From contig NZ_BOMV01000104.1 in NCBI RefSeq assembly GCF_016862375.1, positions 1 through 64,000 of the forward strand: a stretch of DNA of 64,000 nucleotides, written 5' to 3'. Below, in pieces: positions 34,700-43,673 of the stretch; position 1 is the stretch's first letter, and each line of letters begins with the position of its first letter. The notes under the pieces were generated by a model. The model saw only the letters and a program-made list of their open reading frames with translations. It was not told where the DNA came from and did no database searches. The translations under genes and the position numbers were made by a program. This DNA comes from Paractinoplanes rishiriensis. GTDB lineage: Bacteria > Actinomycetota > Actinomycetes > Mycobacteriales > Micromonosporaceae.

Positions 34700-35344
34700 G
34701 TGAAACCCACAGCGACCCCGTCCCGGCGGCGGATCGGCGCTTTCGCGGTGTTCGCCGCCCTCGCCATGGCCGCGACCGCCTTGACGCCGAGCGCCGCACT
34801 CGCCGACCCCCAGGGCCCGTTCCCTCGGCCGCCCATCGTCTCGAGGCCCTGCTCCGAGCTCGGGCCGATCGAGTTCATCACCGGGCCCAGCGGGAACTAC
34901 CTCAAGGCCGGCATCCGCTACCTCGTCATCTCGGTGAATCCGGTCTTCGAGCCGTCGACCGGCCGGTTCATCCAGAACACCAGCGACCAGACCATCACCG
35001 GAACTTTCACCGCCAGCGAGTCGCGGACGGTCACCATGACGACCACCCTCAACTTCTCGGTGACTTCCATGCTCACGCAGCGCACCACCATCACCATGTC
35101 CACCGGCTTCCAGGTCGTCCAGAGCCGCACCAGCATGATCGGCGTCACCGCGGTGTCGGCGATCGCACCACGCACCACCCTGCTGGGCGAGTACGGGATC
35201 CACAGCCTGGACGTCGTCTTCGACGCCCAGACAGTGGCGATGCGCCGGGACGGAATCACCTGCGAATACGTGGACAGCAACCGCACCCGGGGAACCGCGC
35301 ACGTGCCGACCATCAACGAGGGCTGGCGGTTCACCGTCCAGTGA
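34700..35344 (+). CDS. Secreted Ser/Thr-rich protein, possibly aerolysin-like
   Basis: 214 residues from GTG 34700, with GGAAGGAACCGA directly upstream. A Sec signal peptide ends near SAALA/DPQGPF. After a ~35-residue head comes a long stretch (about 85-185) of alternating Ser/Thr and hydrophobic residues: TSDQTITGTFTASESRTVTM, TTLNFSVTSMLTQRTTITMS, then an EYGI turn. This is the pattern of the long beta-strands and pre-stem hairpin of aerolysin/ETX-type pore-forming proteins and of related Streptomyces secreted proteins. Two Cys could form one disulfide. I do not know the exact family. It is divergent from STAND regulator A, probably its regulator. Confidence 0.8.
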   Translation: MKPTATPSRRRIGAFAVFAALAMAATALTPSAALADPQGPFPRPPIVSRPCSELGPIEFITGPSGNYLKAGIRYLVISVNPVFEPSTGRFIQNTSDQTITGTFTASESRTVTMTTTLNFSVTSMLTQRTTITMSTGFQVVQSRTSMIGVTAVSAIAPRTTLLGEYGIHSLDVVFDAQTVAMRRDGITCEYVDSNRTRGTAHVPTINEGWRFTVQ

Positions 35345-35349
35345 CGGCG

Positions 35350-35381
35350 GTGCCCTCCCGGTACGCGTACCGGGAGGGCAC
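35350..35381. terminator. Bidirectional terminator hairpin
   Basis: A perfect 15-bp stem, GTGCCCTCCCGGTAC pairing with GTACCGGGAGGGCAC around a 2-nt centre. It lies between the convergent stops of the aerolysin-like gene and STAND regulator B. Confidence 0.85.
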
Positions 35382-35405
35382 CCGTGTCCGCAGCGCAACC
35401 GGAGG

Positions 35406-38129
35406 TCAGCCGGCCAGTTTGGCTCGTACGTTGTCTGCGTCCTGGTGGTTGAATTCGTCCAGGATGGACAGGGCCTGTTTCCACGCGTCGCGGGCCGAGG
35501 CGACATCCCCGGTGGCGTGGTGCAGGTCGCCGAGGTGGTCGAGGACCACGGCCTCGTAGTAGCGGTCGCCTGCCTGCCGGAGCAGTTCCAGGGAGCGGTG
35601 ATAGCAGCCGGACGCCTCCTCGTGCCGGCCGAGGCGGTGGTGCACGCCGCCCAGGTTGTCGTAGGTGGCGGCCACCCCGAACAGGTCGCCCACCTCGCGG
35701 AACAGAGCCAGCGCCCGCTCGGAGTCGGCGAGGGCCTGCACCGGCTCGTCCAGTTGCAGGTGGTGGCCGCCGAGGTGGAGCAGTGAGCGGGCCTGGCCGA
35801 GCTGGTGGCCGGCCGCGCGGAACAGCGCCAGCGCGCGGCGGTCGTGGTCGAGCGCCTCGGCAGGCCGGTCCTGGTGTTCGAACACCCAGCCCAGGCCGAG
35901 GTGGGTATGTGCCGCGCTCACCTGGTCGCCCGCGGCCTGGAAGCGGTCCAGCGCCGAGCGGTAGTGGTCGGCCGCGGCCTCGTAGTGGCACCGCCGCACC
36001 GACATCCGGCCCAGGGCACGGTGGACGGCGGCCTGCGCGCCGAGGTCGCCCAGCCGGTGCGCCGCGGCGAGGGCCGTTTCGTGGACCAGGACCTCCTGCT
36101 GCCAGTGGCCGTGCCGGTCGAGGTGGTCGGTGAGGGTCCAGGCCAGCTGCCAGGCGTGCCGGTCGAGCGACTCCCGCGCGGCCAGCGTGACGCAGCGGAC
36201 GAGCACCGTCTGTTCGGTGGCGAACCAGGCCGGCGCCGGGGCCACGTCAGCGACGTTCGCTTCCGTCGGGGCGTCGGGCAACGCGATGGGGTGGCGGTGC
36301 GGGTGCAGCGCCAGGGCGGCCCGGTGTGCGGTGTGCAGGTAGTGGTCGAGCATGCGCCGGGTGGCCGCGTGCCGGTCGGCTTCGTGGTCGACGGTGCGGG
36401 CCAGCTCGACCGCGTAGGCGCGGAGCAGGTCGTGCAGGGCGAACCGGCCCGGCACCCGTTCGGTGAGCAGGTGAGCCCTGGTCAGGTCGCCGATCGCCAG
36501 CCGAACCGTGGCCGCGTCGGTGCCGTCGAGGCCGGCCGCCGCGGCCGTGCCGATGTCGGGGCCGGGGTGCAGCGCCAGCCGGCGGAAGAGCCGCGCTGCC
36601 GCGGGGCCGAGCGCGCGGTACGACCACGACAGCACCGACCGCATGTCGATCGCCGGATCGGGCTCGGCCAGGGCCGAAAGCGGCCCGGCGGTATCGCTGA
36701 GTTCGCCGGCGATCGTGCGCAGCGCGGCGCCCGAACCGGCTCGTGCGGCGACGATCGCCAGCGCCAGCGGCAGCCGCGCGCACCGGGCGACGATCTCCCG
36801 CACGGCCTCCGCTTCCGCGGCGACCCGGCTGCGACCGATCCGCACGGCGAGCAGGTCCCGACATTCGGCGTCGTTCAGCACGTCGAGGTTCAGCGGGCGC
36901 CCGCCGTGGCCGACGACCAGCCCGGGAAGGGGTACCCGGCTGGTGACCACGACGGTGCACGATGCGCTCCCGGGCAGCAGCGGCCGGATCTGATCGGCGT
37001 CCCGCGCGTTGTCGAGCACGAGCAGCATCCGCTTGCCGGCGAGCAGACCGCGCAGCTGCCCGGTCTGACCCGCCACCGTGCCGGCGATCTGCGTGGCCGG
37101 CACGCCGAGGGCGCCGAGCAGCACATGCAGCGCCTCGGTGGGCGGCATCGCCGATCCGCCGGGGTCGAAACCGCGCAGGTTGAGATACAGCTGGCCGTCG
37201 GCGAAGCGGTGCGCCACCAGGTGGGCCCAGCGCAGGGCGAGCGTGGTCTTGCCGACGCCGGCCGTACCGGTGATCAGGTGGAGCACCATGCCGGGATGGG
37301 GCTCGTCCAAGGCGGTGAGCTCGGCGGCGCGGCCGACGAACCAGGCCGGCGGCGCGGGCAGCTGACGGCAGGCCGGGCGGTCGTCGGTCGCCGGCAGCGA
37401 CGGATCGGCGGTCAGCATGCGCTGGTGCAGGGCGCGCAGCGCGGGACCCGGATCGACACCCAGTTCGTCGGCCAGCCGGGCCCGCACGACCTCGTAGTGG
37501 CGCAGCGCGTCGGCCTGCCGGTCGCAGCGGTACAGCGCCAGCATGAGCTGACCCGCCAGCCGCTCGTCCAGCGGGTGCTCGCCGGCCAGCCGGGCCAGCT
37601 CGCCCAGCAGCTCGGCGTGGCGCCCCAGCCGCAGCCAGGCCTCGTTGCGGTCGAGCGTGGCGGCCACCCGTTCGGCGTCCAGCGACATGCGTATCTCATG
37701 GATCCAGAAGGTTTCCAGGCCGGCGAACGCGTCGCCGCGCCACAGCTGCAGCGCCTCGTCGAGCAGGCCGGCGGCCGATGCGGGACCGTCCGCGGTGCGC
37801 GCCTCGGCGACCAGGCGGCGGAACCGGTGCATGTCCACCGCGTCGGGGTCGGCCGTCACCCGGTAGCCCTCGGGGCGGTGTTCGAAACCGACGCCGGGCA
37901 CCTGCGCGAAGCCGCCGCGCAGCCGGGAGAGATAGCCGGCCAGGGCGTTGCGGGCCCGCTGCGGCGGCCGGTCGCCCCAGACCCGGTCGAGCACCACGTC
38001 GATCGGCACCGGGCGGTTGACGTCGACCAGCAGCGCGGCCAGCACGCAGCGCTGCCGTGCGTGCCCCGCGTCGACCGGCACGCCGCCGACCCGTGCCTCG
38101 ACCGGCCCCAGCACTCCGAACCGCACCAT
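35406..38129 (-). CDS. STAND regulator B: SARP/BTAD + NB-ARC + TPR (AfsR-like)
   Basis: 907 residues from ATG 38129, with GGTGGGGG upstream (MVRFGVLGPVEARVGG is the classic SARP start). Winged helix ~1-95 with HARQRCVLAALLVDVNRPV. BTAD ~95-245 with LSLDAERVAAT-type helices and RLADELGVDPGPALRALHQ. NB-ARC from ~270, with GTAGVGKTT (~293), MLLVLDNARD and CARLPLALAI. C-terminal TPR helices span ~680-907, with repeated A-x2-YxNLG-type motifs. The layout equals AfsR of Streptomyces. It is divergent from the three-repeat secreted protein at 38242 and convergent with the aerolysin-like gene. Target genes are probably local. Confidence 0.93.
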   Translation of the reverse strand: MVRFGVLGPVEARVGGVPVDAGHARQRCVLAALLVDVNRPVPIDVVLDRVWGDRPPQRARNALAGYLSRLRGGFAQVPGVGFEHRPEGYRVTADPDAVDMHRFRRLVAEARTADGPASAAGLLDEALQLWRGDAFAGLETFWIHEIRMSLDAERVAATLDRNEAWLRLGRHAELLGELARLAGEHPLDERLAGQLMLALYRCDRQADALRHYEVVRARLADELGVDPGPALRALHQRMLTADPSLPATDDRPACRQLPAPPAWFVGRAAELTALDEPHPGMVLHLITGTAGVGKTTLALRWAHLVAHRFADGQLYLNLRGFDPGGSAMPPTEALHVLLGALGVPATQIAGTVAGQTGQLRGLLAGKRMLLVLDNARDADQIRPLLPGSASCTVVVTSRVPLPGLVVGHGGRPLNLDVLNDAECRDLLAVRIGRSRVAAEAEAVREIVARCARLPLALAIVAARAGSGAALRTIAGELSDTAGPLSALAEPDPAIDMRSVLSWSYRALGPAAARLFRRLALHPGPDIGTAAAAGLDGTDAATVRLAIGDLTRAHLLTERVPGRFALHDLLRAYAVELARTVDHEADRHAATRRMLDHYLHTAHRAALALHPHRHPIALPDAPTEANVADVAPAPAWFATEQTVLVRCVTLAARESLDRHAWQLAWTLTDHLDRHGHWQQEVLVHETALAAAHRLGDLGAQAAVHRALGRMSVRRCHYEAAADHYRSALDRFQAAGDQVSAAHTHLGLGWVFEHQDRPAEALDHDRRALALFRAAGHQLGQARSLLHLGGHHLQLDEPVQALADSERALALFREVGDLFGVAATYDNLGGVHHRLGRHEEASGCYHRSLELLRQAGDRYYEAVVLDHLGDLHHATGDVASARDAWKQALSILDEFNHQDADNVRAKLAG

Positions 38130-38241
38130 CACGACGGCCCCCACCTGCGGATTCAATCCGAGCCGAAACCGTATCGAAGACCGGCCCCGCAAGCTGTCGC
38201 GTGCACGTCAACGACCGACGACGGGGAAGGAACCGAATTCG

Positions 38242-39123
38242 ATGAAACGGTACGCAGCCGCACTCGGGCTCACGGTGCTGGCCGGCACCTTACTGATCGG
38301 GCCGGCGCCGGCATATGCCGCGGTGACCGGCGCTGTCATCAGCAGCGAGCAGACCGAGTTCAGCACCACGACGCCGAAGGTGGCCGAGGCCCGGTGCCCG
38401 GCGGGCAAGCGGGTGACGGGCGGCTTCGGCCGGGTCACCGGCCAGCCGCAACACGTGGTGCTGACCCGCATGGAACCGATTCACACCAACAACCTGGACC
38501 GGTTCACAGTCGCCGCCTCCGCGGACGAAACCGATCCGGCCGGACAGTGGGCGGTCACCGCGGTCGCCATCTGCGCCGATCCATTGCCCGGGCAGCAGAT
38601 CTTCAGCTCCACTCTGGACGCGCCACCCGGCACCAGTTCCCGCAGCGCGAGCGCCTCCTGCCCCAGTGGCCTCACCATGATCGGCAGCGGCGGCCGGATC
38701 ACCGGCGGGCAGGGCGAGGTGGCCCTCAGCCGCACCGGACCGGTCCTCGCCTCCGACCCGTTCCGTTCGACCGCGTCGGGGCTCGCGGACAGTACCGGCT
38801 TCACCGGCGCGTGGTCGGTGACCGCGTTCGTCGTCTGTGCCGAGATCCCCACCTCGGATGTGGCACAACCATCGGCCGACTCCGCGCTCAACTCGGTCTC
38901 GCCGAAGGCCGCCGACGTGCTCTGCCCGCCCGGCATGTTCGTCACCGGCGGCGGTGGACAGACCGTCAACGACATCTCCGGGAACCTGGTTCTCCAGTCG
39001 ATCATGCCGGAGGCGCTGCCGGGCGGGATTCCGGGCGACGAGGCGACGGTGACCGCGCGGGAGAACAACCCCATCGAAAGAATTTGGCTGGTACGCGGGC
39101 GCGTGCACTGCGCTTCCCGGTGA
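38242..39123 (+). CDS. Secreted protein with three ~88-residue Cys-paired repeats
   Basis: 293 residues from ATG 38242. The same GGAAGGAACCGA leader found before the aerolysin-like gene lies 6 nt upstream. The signal peptide ends near PAYA/AVTG. The mature part is three repeats of 85-90 residues. Each has a C-P-x-G strand (RCPAGKRVTGGFGR, SCPSGLTMIGSGGR, LCPPGMFVTGGGGQ), a central hydrophobic strand and a closing Cys (VAICAD, FVVCAE, RVHCAS). Each repeat probably has one disulfide. This fits an extracellular beta-structured binding or coat protein. I recognise no named family. It is divergent from STAND regulator B. Confidence 0.85.
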   Translation: MKRYAAALGLTVLAGTLLIGPAPAYAAVTGAVISSEQTEFSTTTPKVAEARCPAGKRVTGGFGRVTGQPQHVVLTRMEPIHTNNLDRFTVAASADETDPAGQWAVTAVAICADPLPGQQIFSSTLDAPPGTSSRSASASCPSGLTMIGSGGRITGGQGEVALSRTGPVLASDPFRSTASGLADSTGFTGAWSVTAFVVCAEIPTSDVAQPSADSALNSVSPKAADVLCPPGMFVTGGGGQTVNDISGNLVLQSIMPEALPGGIPGDEATVTARENNPIERIWLVRGRVHCASR

Positions 39124-39133
39124 CCGACGACCG

Positions 39134-39161
39134 GGCCCACCGAAGCCGTGCTCGGTGGGCC
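39134..39161. terminator. Bidirectional terminator hairpin
   Basis: GGCCCACCGA pairing with TCGGTGGGCC around an 8-nt loop, 10 bp after the stop of the three-repeat secreted protein and before the convergent hydrolase gene. Confidence 0.75.
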
Positions 39162-39239
39162 TGGTCCCTACCGCGTGGTCACCCGGACCACGTACTGCGC
39201 CTCCAGGGTCGGCGGGCCGCCCGGGAACAGGTCGCCGGA

Positions 39240-39998
39240 TCACCGCGCCTCGTCGAGGAACTCCTCCACCATGGGGGCCAGCAACTCGGCCCGCTGCGGC
39301 AGCGAGGCGTGCGTGGTGCCGGGCAGGATCGCGAGGCGGCAGCGTGGGAGCCCGCAGACGTCGCCGGGAACGCCGCCGCCGAGCAGCCGGAACATCCGGA
39401 CCGCGTGTTCCGGCCGGACGATGTCCGCGTCGCCCACCACGACCAGCGCGGGCGGCCGCAAGGCCCGGATCTGGGCTGCCGTCCACTCGGGCGGATGCGC
39501 GTCCAGCACGGCCATCTTGGTGACCAGCCGGTCCCAGCCGGCCGCGGCGGGCGCGGTCCGCAGGTATTCCTCGTGCAGTTCCGAGCCGTGCAGGTGTTCG
39601 GGCCGCAGCTGCTGCGCGCCGTCCAGCAGCCCGGGGTGCAGTCCGCCGCGGTCGAAGGCCGGCGAGGCGAGCACGAGCCGGCCGGCCCGCTCCGGGTGGT
39701 GGGTGCCGAACTGCAGCGCGACCGCGGCGCCCAGACCCCACCCGAGCATGTCCGCCTGCGCCAGGCCGAGCCGGTCCAGCAGGTGCATCACCACCGCCGC
39801 GAAACCCTCGACGGTGTACGGGCCATCGCAATCCGGAGTGCGGCCGTGCCCGGGCAGCTCGATCGCGACGACGCGGCGCGTTTTCACGAGCAAGGGCAAG
39901 AGCATGCCGTACGACGTACGGATGCCGGACAGCGCGGCCGGCACGAGGATCAGCGGCCGCCCCGGTCCGGCGCCGCGGTCCTCGAAATAGATGTCCAT
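39240..39998 (-). CDS. Alpha/beta-fold hydrolase homologue with Gly in place of the nucleophile Ser
   Basis: 252 residues, ATG 39998. The fold is clear: a LILVPAALSG oxyanion segment, VVAIELPGHGRTP, the nucleophile elbow, VVVGDADIVRPEHA (acid Asp) and LPGTTHASL (catalytic His). In the elbow the normal G-x-S-x-G reads GWGLG, residue 88 being Gly (codon GGT). The protein therefore lacks the usual nucleophile. It may be non-catalytic, for example ligand-binding like some receptor-type hydrolase homologues, or may use another residue. It is divergent from STAND regulator C with only 57 bp between starts, so both are likely to share one control region. Confidence 0.85.
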   Translation of the reverse strand: MDIYFEDRGAGPGRPLILVPAALSGIRTSYGMLLPLLVKTRRVVAIELPGHGRTPDCDGPYTVEGFAAVVMHLLDRLGLAQADMLGWGLGAAVALQFGTHHPERAGRLVLASPAFDRGGLHPGLLDGAQQLRPEHLHGSELHEEYLRTAPAAAGWDRLVTKMAVLDAHPPEWTAAQIRALRPPALVVVGDADIVRPEHAVRMFRLLGGGVPGDVCGLPRCRLAILPGTTHASLPQRAELLAPMVEEFLDEAR

Positions 39999-40055
39999 CG
40001 GCCCAGCGTGCGTTGCTGTGCTTACGGTCGGCTTACCGACGTACCATGTCCCGCT

Positions 40056-43000
40056 GTGCGCTTCGGGATCCTCGGTCCGCTCGCCGTCACCACCGACGAC
40101 GGCGAGCCAGTGGTGGTGCCCGGCGCCAAGGTCCGGATGCTGCTCGCCGACCTGCTGGCGCACCGCAACCGGGTGGTCTCGGCCGACCGGCTCATCGAGG
40201 ACCTGTGGGGCGGCGACGCACCGGCGAACGCGGCCGGCGCGCTCCAGGTGCGCGTGTCGCAGCTGCGCAAGGCGCTCAACGACGCCGAACCGGGGGCCCG
40301 GGACCTGATCGAGTCGCGGCCCCCGGGCTACCGGCTGCGGGCCGACGACGTCGACGCCGACCGGTTCGCCACGCTCGCCGAGACCACCGGCGTGGACCGG
40401 CTCGGCGCGGCGCTCGCGCTGTGGCGCGGCCAGGCGTACGCCGACGTGGCCGACGAGGAGTTCGCCCGCGCGGAGGCGACCCGCCTGGCCGAACAGCGCC
40501 TCGTCGTGCAGGAGCGGCTCGCCGGGGCCCGGCTGGCCCGCGGGGAGCACGACCTGGTCGCCGCGGAGCTGGCCGAGCTGGTCGAGCTCCATCCGCTGCG
40601 GGAGGGCCTGCGCGCGCTGCACATCCGGGCCCTGTACGCCGCGGGCCGCCAGGCCGAGGCGCTGGAGAGCTACGCCGGCCTGCGCGAGCGGCTCGCCGAC
40701 GAACTGGGCCTCGACCCGGGTCCGGAGCTGGCCGCCCTCTACCGGCGGATCCTCGACCAGGACCCGGGCCTCAGCGCCCGGCCTGCGGCCGCGATCGTCC
40801 GCAACAGCCTGCCCGCCCAGCTGGACGAGCTCGTCGGCCGGGCCGAGGCGCTGGCGGAACTGCGAGAGCTGATTCCGGCCGGCCGGCTGCTCACCCTCGT
40901 CGGCCCGGGCGGGGTCGGCAAGACCCGGCTCGCCGCCGCGGCCGCGGCCGAACAGGTGCAGCCGGACGGCGTACATCTGGTGGAACTGGCGCCGCTTCCG
41001 CCGGCCGACACACGGGTGGCGGAGCAGGTGCTCGGGGTGCTCGGCCTGCACGAGGCGCCGGGCACCGCCGGGTCCGCGGCCGATCGGCTGGTGGCGGCGC
41101 TGCGGCACCGGGAGATGCTGCTGGTGCTGGACAACTGCGAGCACGTGATCGAGCCGGCCGCCGCGCTGGTCGGGCGGCTGCTGCGCGACGCGCCCGGGGT
41201 GCGGGTGCTGGCCACCAGCCGCGAGCCGCTGCTGCTGGCGGGCGAGCAGATCTGGGAGGTGGGTCCGCTCGCGCTGCCGTCGGATCCGGCCGACGTCGAT
41301 GCCGTACGCCGGTCGCCCGCGGCCCGGCTCTTCGCGGCGCGCGCGGCCGCCCAGCACCGCGGGTTCCGGCTCGACGAGCAGACCGCACCCGCGGTGGCGC
41401 AGCTCTGCCGCCGCCTGGACGGCCTCCCGCTGGCCCTGGAACTGGCCGCGACCCGGGTGCGCGCCCTCGGCGTCCAGGGTGTGGTGGACCGCCTGGACGA
41501 CCGCTTCCGGCTCCTCACCACGCGGCAGCGCGATGTGCCGGAGCGGCAGCGCACCCTGACCGCGGTGATCGCGTGGAGCTGGGACCTGCTCGACCCGGAG
41601 GATCGGTTGGTCCTCGCCCGGCTCTCCGTGTTCCGCGACGGATGGACGCCCGAGGCCGCCGAGCAGGTGTGCGACGCCGACCTGGACGCGGTGGACCGGC
41701 TCGTGGAGCGGTCCCTCGTGGTGGCCGAGCCCGGACCGCGGTACCGGATGCTGGAGTCAGTGGCCGAGTTCGGCGCCGCGCAACTGCCCGATGCCACCGC
41801 GCTCCGGGGCCGGCATGCCGCCTACTTCCGGTCGCTCGCCGAGCGCGCCGACCCCCGGTTGCGCGGTCCCGAGCAGCGGGAGTGGCTCGCGATCCTGGAC
41901 GCCGAGCGGGCCAACCTGCGGGCGGCGCTCACCACCGGCGGGCTGCGGCTGGCACTCGCCCTCACCTGGTACTGGGTGCTGCGCGGCCGGCTCAGCGAGG
42001 CGCGGGCCGCCCTGGCCCGGCCGGGCACGGGCGAGGAGGAGCGCCTGGCGGCGCCCTGGCGTCTCGGTCTCGCTCTGTTGCAGGGCGAGCAGGTGCCTTC
42101 GGGCGTACGGGATGTGCTTGCTCTTGATCCGGCCTCTCGGGCGGCCTGGTTCGTGGCGAATGCCGTGCTCGAACGGGGCGACCTGGCGCTCGCCGAGACA
42201 CTGCTGCCGCAGGAGTACGACGACGCGTGGACCGAGGCGGCGGTGCTGGCGTCCCGGGCGATGCTCGCGCACGCGGCCGGCGATCTGCCCGCCCTGGAGG
42301 CCGCCGCCACCCGCAGCGACACGCTGTTCGCCAAGCTGGGCGACCGGTGGGGCCGGCTGCGGGCCAGCGACTGGATCGGCGGGCTGGCCGAGTTCCAGGG
42401 CCAGAACGAGAAGGCCGCCGCCGTGCACCGCGAGGGGCTGCGCTGGGCGGCGGAGCTTTCGCTGTGGCCCGAGGTCGGTGCCAAGCTGTCCTGGCTGGCC
42501 TGGCTGGCCGTGCAGGGCCGGGACTACGAGGTCGCGCGGGACCTGGCCGAACGCGCGTACCGGCTGGCCGTCGAGCAGGGCGCGCCCACCGCGGTGGTGT
42601 TCGCCGAGATGAGCCTCGGCATCGCGGCCCGCCGCTCGGGCCGCCTCGACCAGGCCGTCACCCACCTGGCCCGGATCGCCGACCAGGGCCGGATCGAGCC
42701 GCAGCCGCCGCCCTACCTGCCGATGATCCTGGTCGAGCTGGGCTACGCGCGCGAGCTGCAGGGCAACCCGGCGGCGGCCCGGGCACTGCACATGGAGGCG
42801 TACGAGGCCACCATCGGCTCCGCCCGCGACGGCCTCGGCGCGGTCGAGGGACTGGCCGCACTGGCCGAGCCGGAGACGGCGGCCCGGCTGCTGGGCGCCG
42901 CCGCCACCGCCCGCGACCAGAACGCGGCCCCGGCCGCCCCGGCCGAGCAGGACGAGCTCGACCGGGCGGCGCGCCGGGCGATCGCCTCGCTCGGCCGGGA

Positions 43001-43070
43001 ACGCTTCGACGACCTGGTCGCCGAGGGCGCCAAGCTCACCCTCGATCAGGCCGTGGCCTTCGGCCGGTAG
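40056..43070 (+). CDS. STAND regulator C: SARP/BTAD + NB-ARC ATPase + TPR-like
   Basis: 1004 residues from GTG 40056 (VRFGILGPLAV is the SARP start). Winged helix ~1-95 with GAKVRMLLADLLAHRNRVV and LIEDLWGG. BTAD ~100-245 with RLADELGLDPGPELAALY. ATPase from ~270 with P-loop GPGGVGKTR (~288), LLVLDNCEHV (Walker B), VLATSREPLL (sensor) and LDGLPLALELAATR. C-terminal helical repeats from ~640. The DNCEH-type ATPase differs from the DNAR type of regulators A, B and D, so this gene is not a recent duplicate of them. Its 3' end overlaps the convergent DHFR-like gene by 25 bp. It is divergent from the nucleophile-less hydrolase. Confidence 0.92.
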   Translation: MRFGILGPLAVTTDDGEPVVVPGAKVRMLLADLLAHRNRVVSADRLIEDLWGGDAPANAAGALQVRVSQLRKALNDAEPGARDLIESRPPGYRLRADDVDADRFATLAETTGVDRLGAALALWRGQAYADVADEEFARAEATRLAEQRLVVQERLAGARLARGEHDLVAAELAELVELHPLREGLRALHIRALYAAGRQAEALESYAGLRERLADELGLDPGPELAALYRRILDQDPGLSARPAAAIVRNSLPAQLDELVGRAEALAELRELIPAGRLLTLVGPGGVGKTRLAAAAAAEQVQPDGVHLVELAPLPPADTRVAEQVLGVLGLHEAPGTAGSAADRLVAALRHREMLLVLDNCEHVIEPAAALVGRLLRDAPGVRVLATSREPLLLAGEQIWEVGPLALPSDPADVDAVRRSPAARLFAARAAAQHRGFRLDEQTAPAVAQLCRRLDGLPLALELAATRVRALGVQGVVDRLDDRFRLLTTRQRDVPERQRTLTAVIAWSWDLLDPEDRLVLARLSVFRDGWTPEAAEQVCDADLDAVDRLVERSLVVAEPGPRYRMLESVAEFGAAQLPDATALRGRHAAYFRSLAERADPRLRGPEQREWLAILDAERANLRAALTTGGLRLALALTWYWVLRGRLSEARAALARPGTGEEERLAAPWRLGLALLQGEQVPSGVRDVLALDPASRAAWFVANAVLERGDLALAETLLPQEYDDAWTEAAVLASRAMLAHAAGDLPALEAAATRSDTLFAKLGDRWGRLRASDWIGGLAEFQGQNEKAAAVHREGLRWAAELSLWPEVGAKLSWLAWLAVQGRDYEVARDLAERAYRLAVEQGAPTAVVFAEMSLGIAARRSGRLDQAVTHLARIADQGRIEPQPPPYLPMILVELGYARELQGNPAAARALHMEAYEATIGSARDGLGAVEGLAALAEPETAARLLGAAATARDQNAAPAAPAEQDELDRAARRAIASLGRERFDDLVAEGAKLTLDQAVAFGR

Positions 43071-43600
43071 GTGACGACGATGACACCGTTGCCGAACACC
43101 CGGGTGCCGATCAGCTCGAACGTGGCCTTCACGTCGCTCAGCTCGCTGCTGAAGTTTCCGATGCCCTCGATCACCGGGTGGATCCAGAACTTCACCTCGT
43201 CGACCAGGCCGGCCTTGACGAGCTGCCCGGTGACCGATCCGTACCCGTACTGAATGATGTTTTTGCCGTCCTGAGCCTTGAGTTTCGCGACCGCCTCGAC
43301 CAGATCCCCGTCCAGCACCTCGGTGTTCTTCCAGGAGGGGTCCTTCAGCGTCGTCGAGGCCACGTACTTCTTGACGTTGTTGAAGAAGGCCGCACCGGTG
43401 TTCGGGTCGCTCTCGTCCATGGCCGGCCAGGCCTGCGAGAACCCGTCGTAGGTGGCCCGCCCCATGAGCAGCGCGTCCGCGTCGGCGGTGATCTCGGTAG
43501 CCACCTCGGCCGCCTCCTCGGCGAAGTAGGGCGTCGTCCAGACGGGGTTCTCGATGACGCCGTCGAGGGTGAGGTAGGTGGAGTTGATGAGCTTGCGCAT
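43046..43600 (-). CDS. Dihydrofolate reductase-family (RibD C-terminal-like) protein
   Basis: 184 residues, ATG 43600 with GGGAGA 7 nt upstream. It shows the RibD-C/DHFR-like pattern MRKLINSTYLTLDGV, ADALLMGRATYDGF, KKYVASTTL and IIQYGYGSVTGQLVKAGLVDE, ending in a VFGNGVIVVTY strand. Members bind NADPH and reduce small metabolites, or are uncharacterised; true folate reduction is unlikely. Its stop lies inside the end of STAND regulator C on the other strand, and it is followed by STAND protein D on the same strand. Confidence 0.92.
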   Translation of the reverse strand: MRKLINSTYLTLDGVIENPVWTTPYFAEEAAEVATEITADADALLMGRATYDGFSQAWPAMDESDPNTGAAFFNNVKKYVASTTLKDPSWKNTEVLDGDLVEAVAKLKAQDGKNIIQYGYGSVTGQLVKAGLVDEVKFWIHPVIEGIGNFSSELSDVKATFELIGTRVFGNGVIVVTYRPKATA

Positions 43601-43673
43601 CGAATGTTCTCCCAGTCGGTTGCGGTGTCGCTGCTGATGGGGAGAACTTGCCGGAGGCCGCTTACGATTCGCT

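Noticed and set aside
35805-40055. Plus-strand open frame running continuously into STAND regulator C
   Set aside because: It crosses the antisense of regulator B and the secreted and hydrolase genes with antisense-like composition. The SARP domain starts at GTG 40056.
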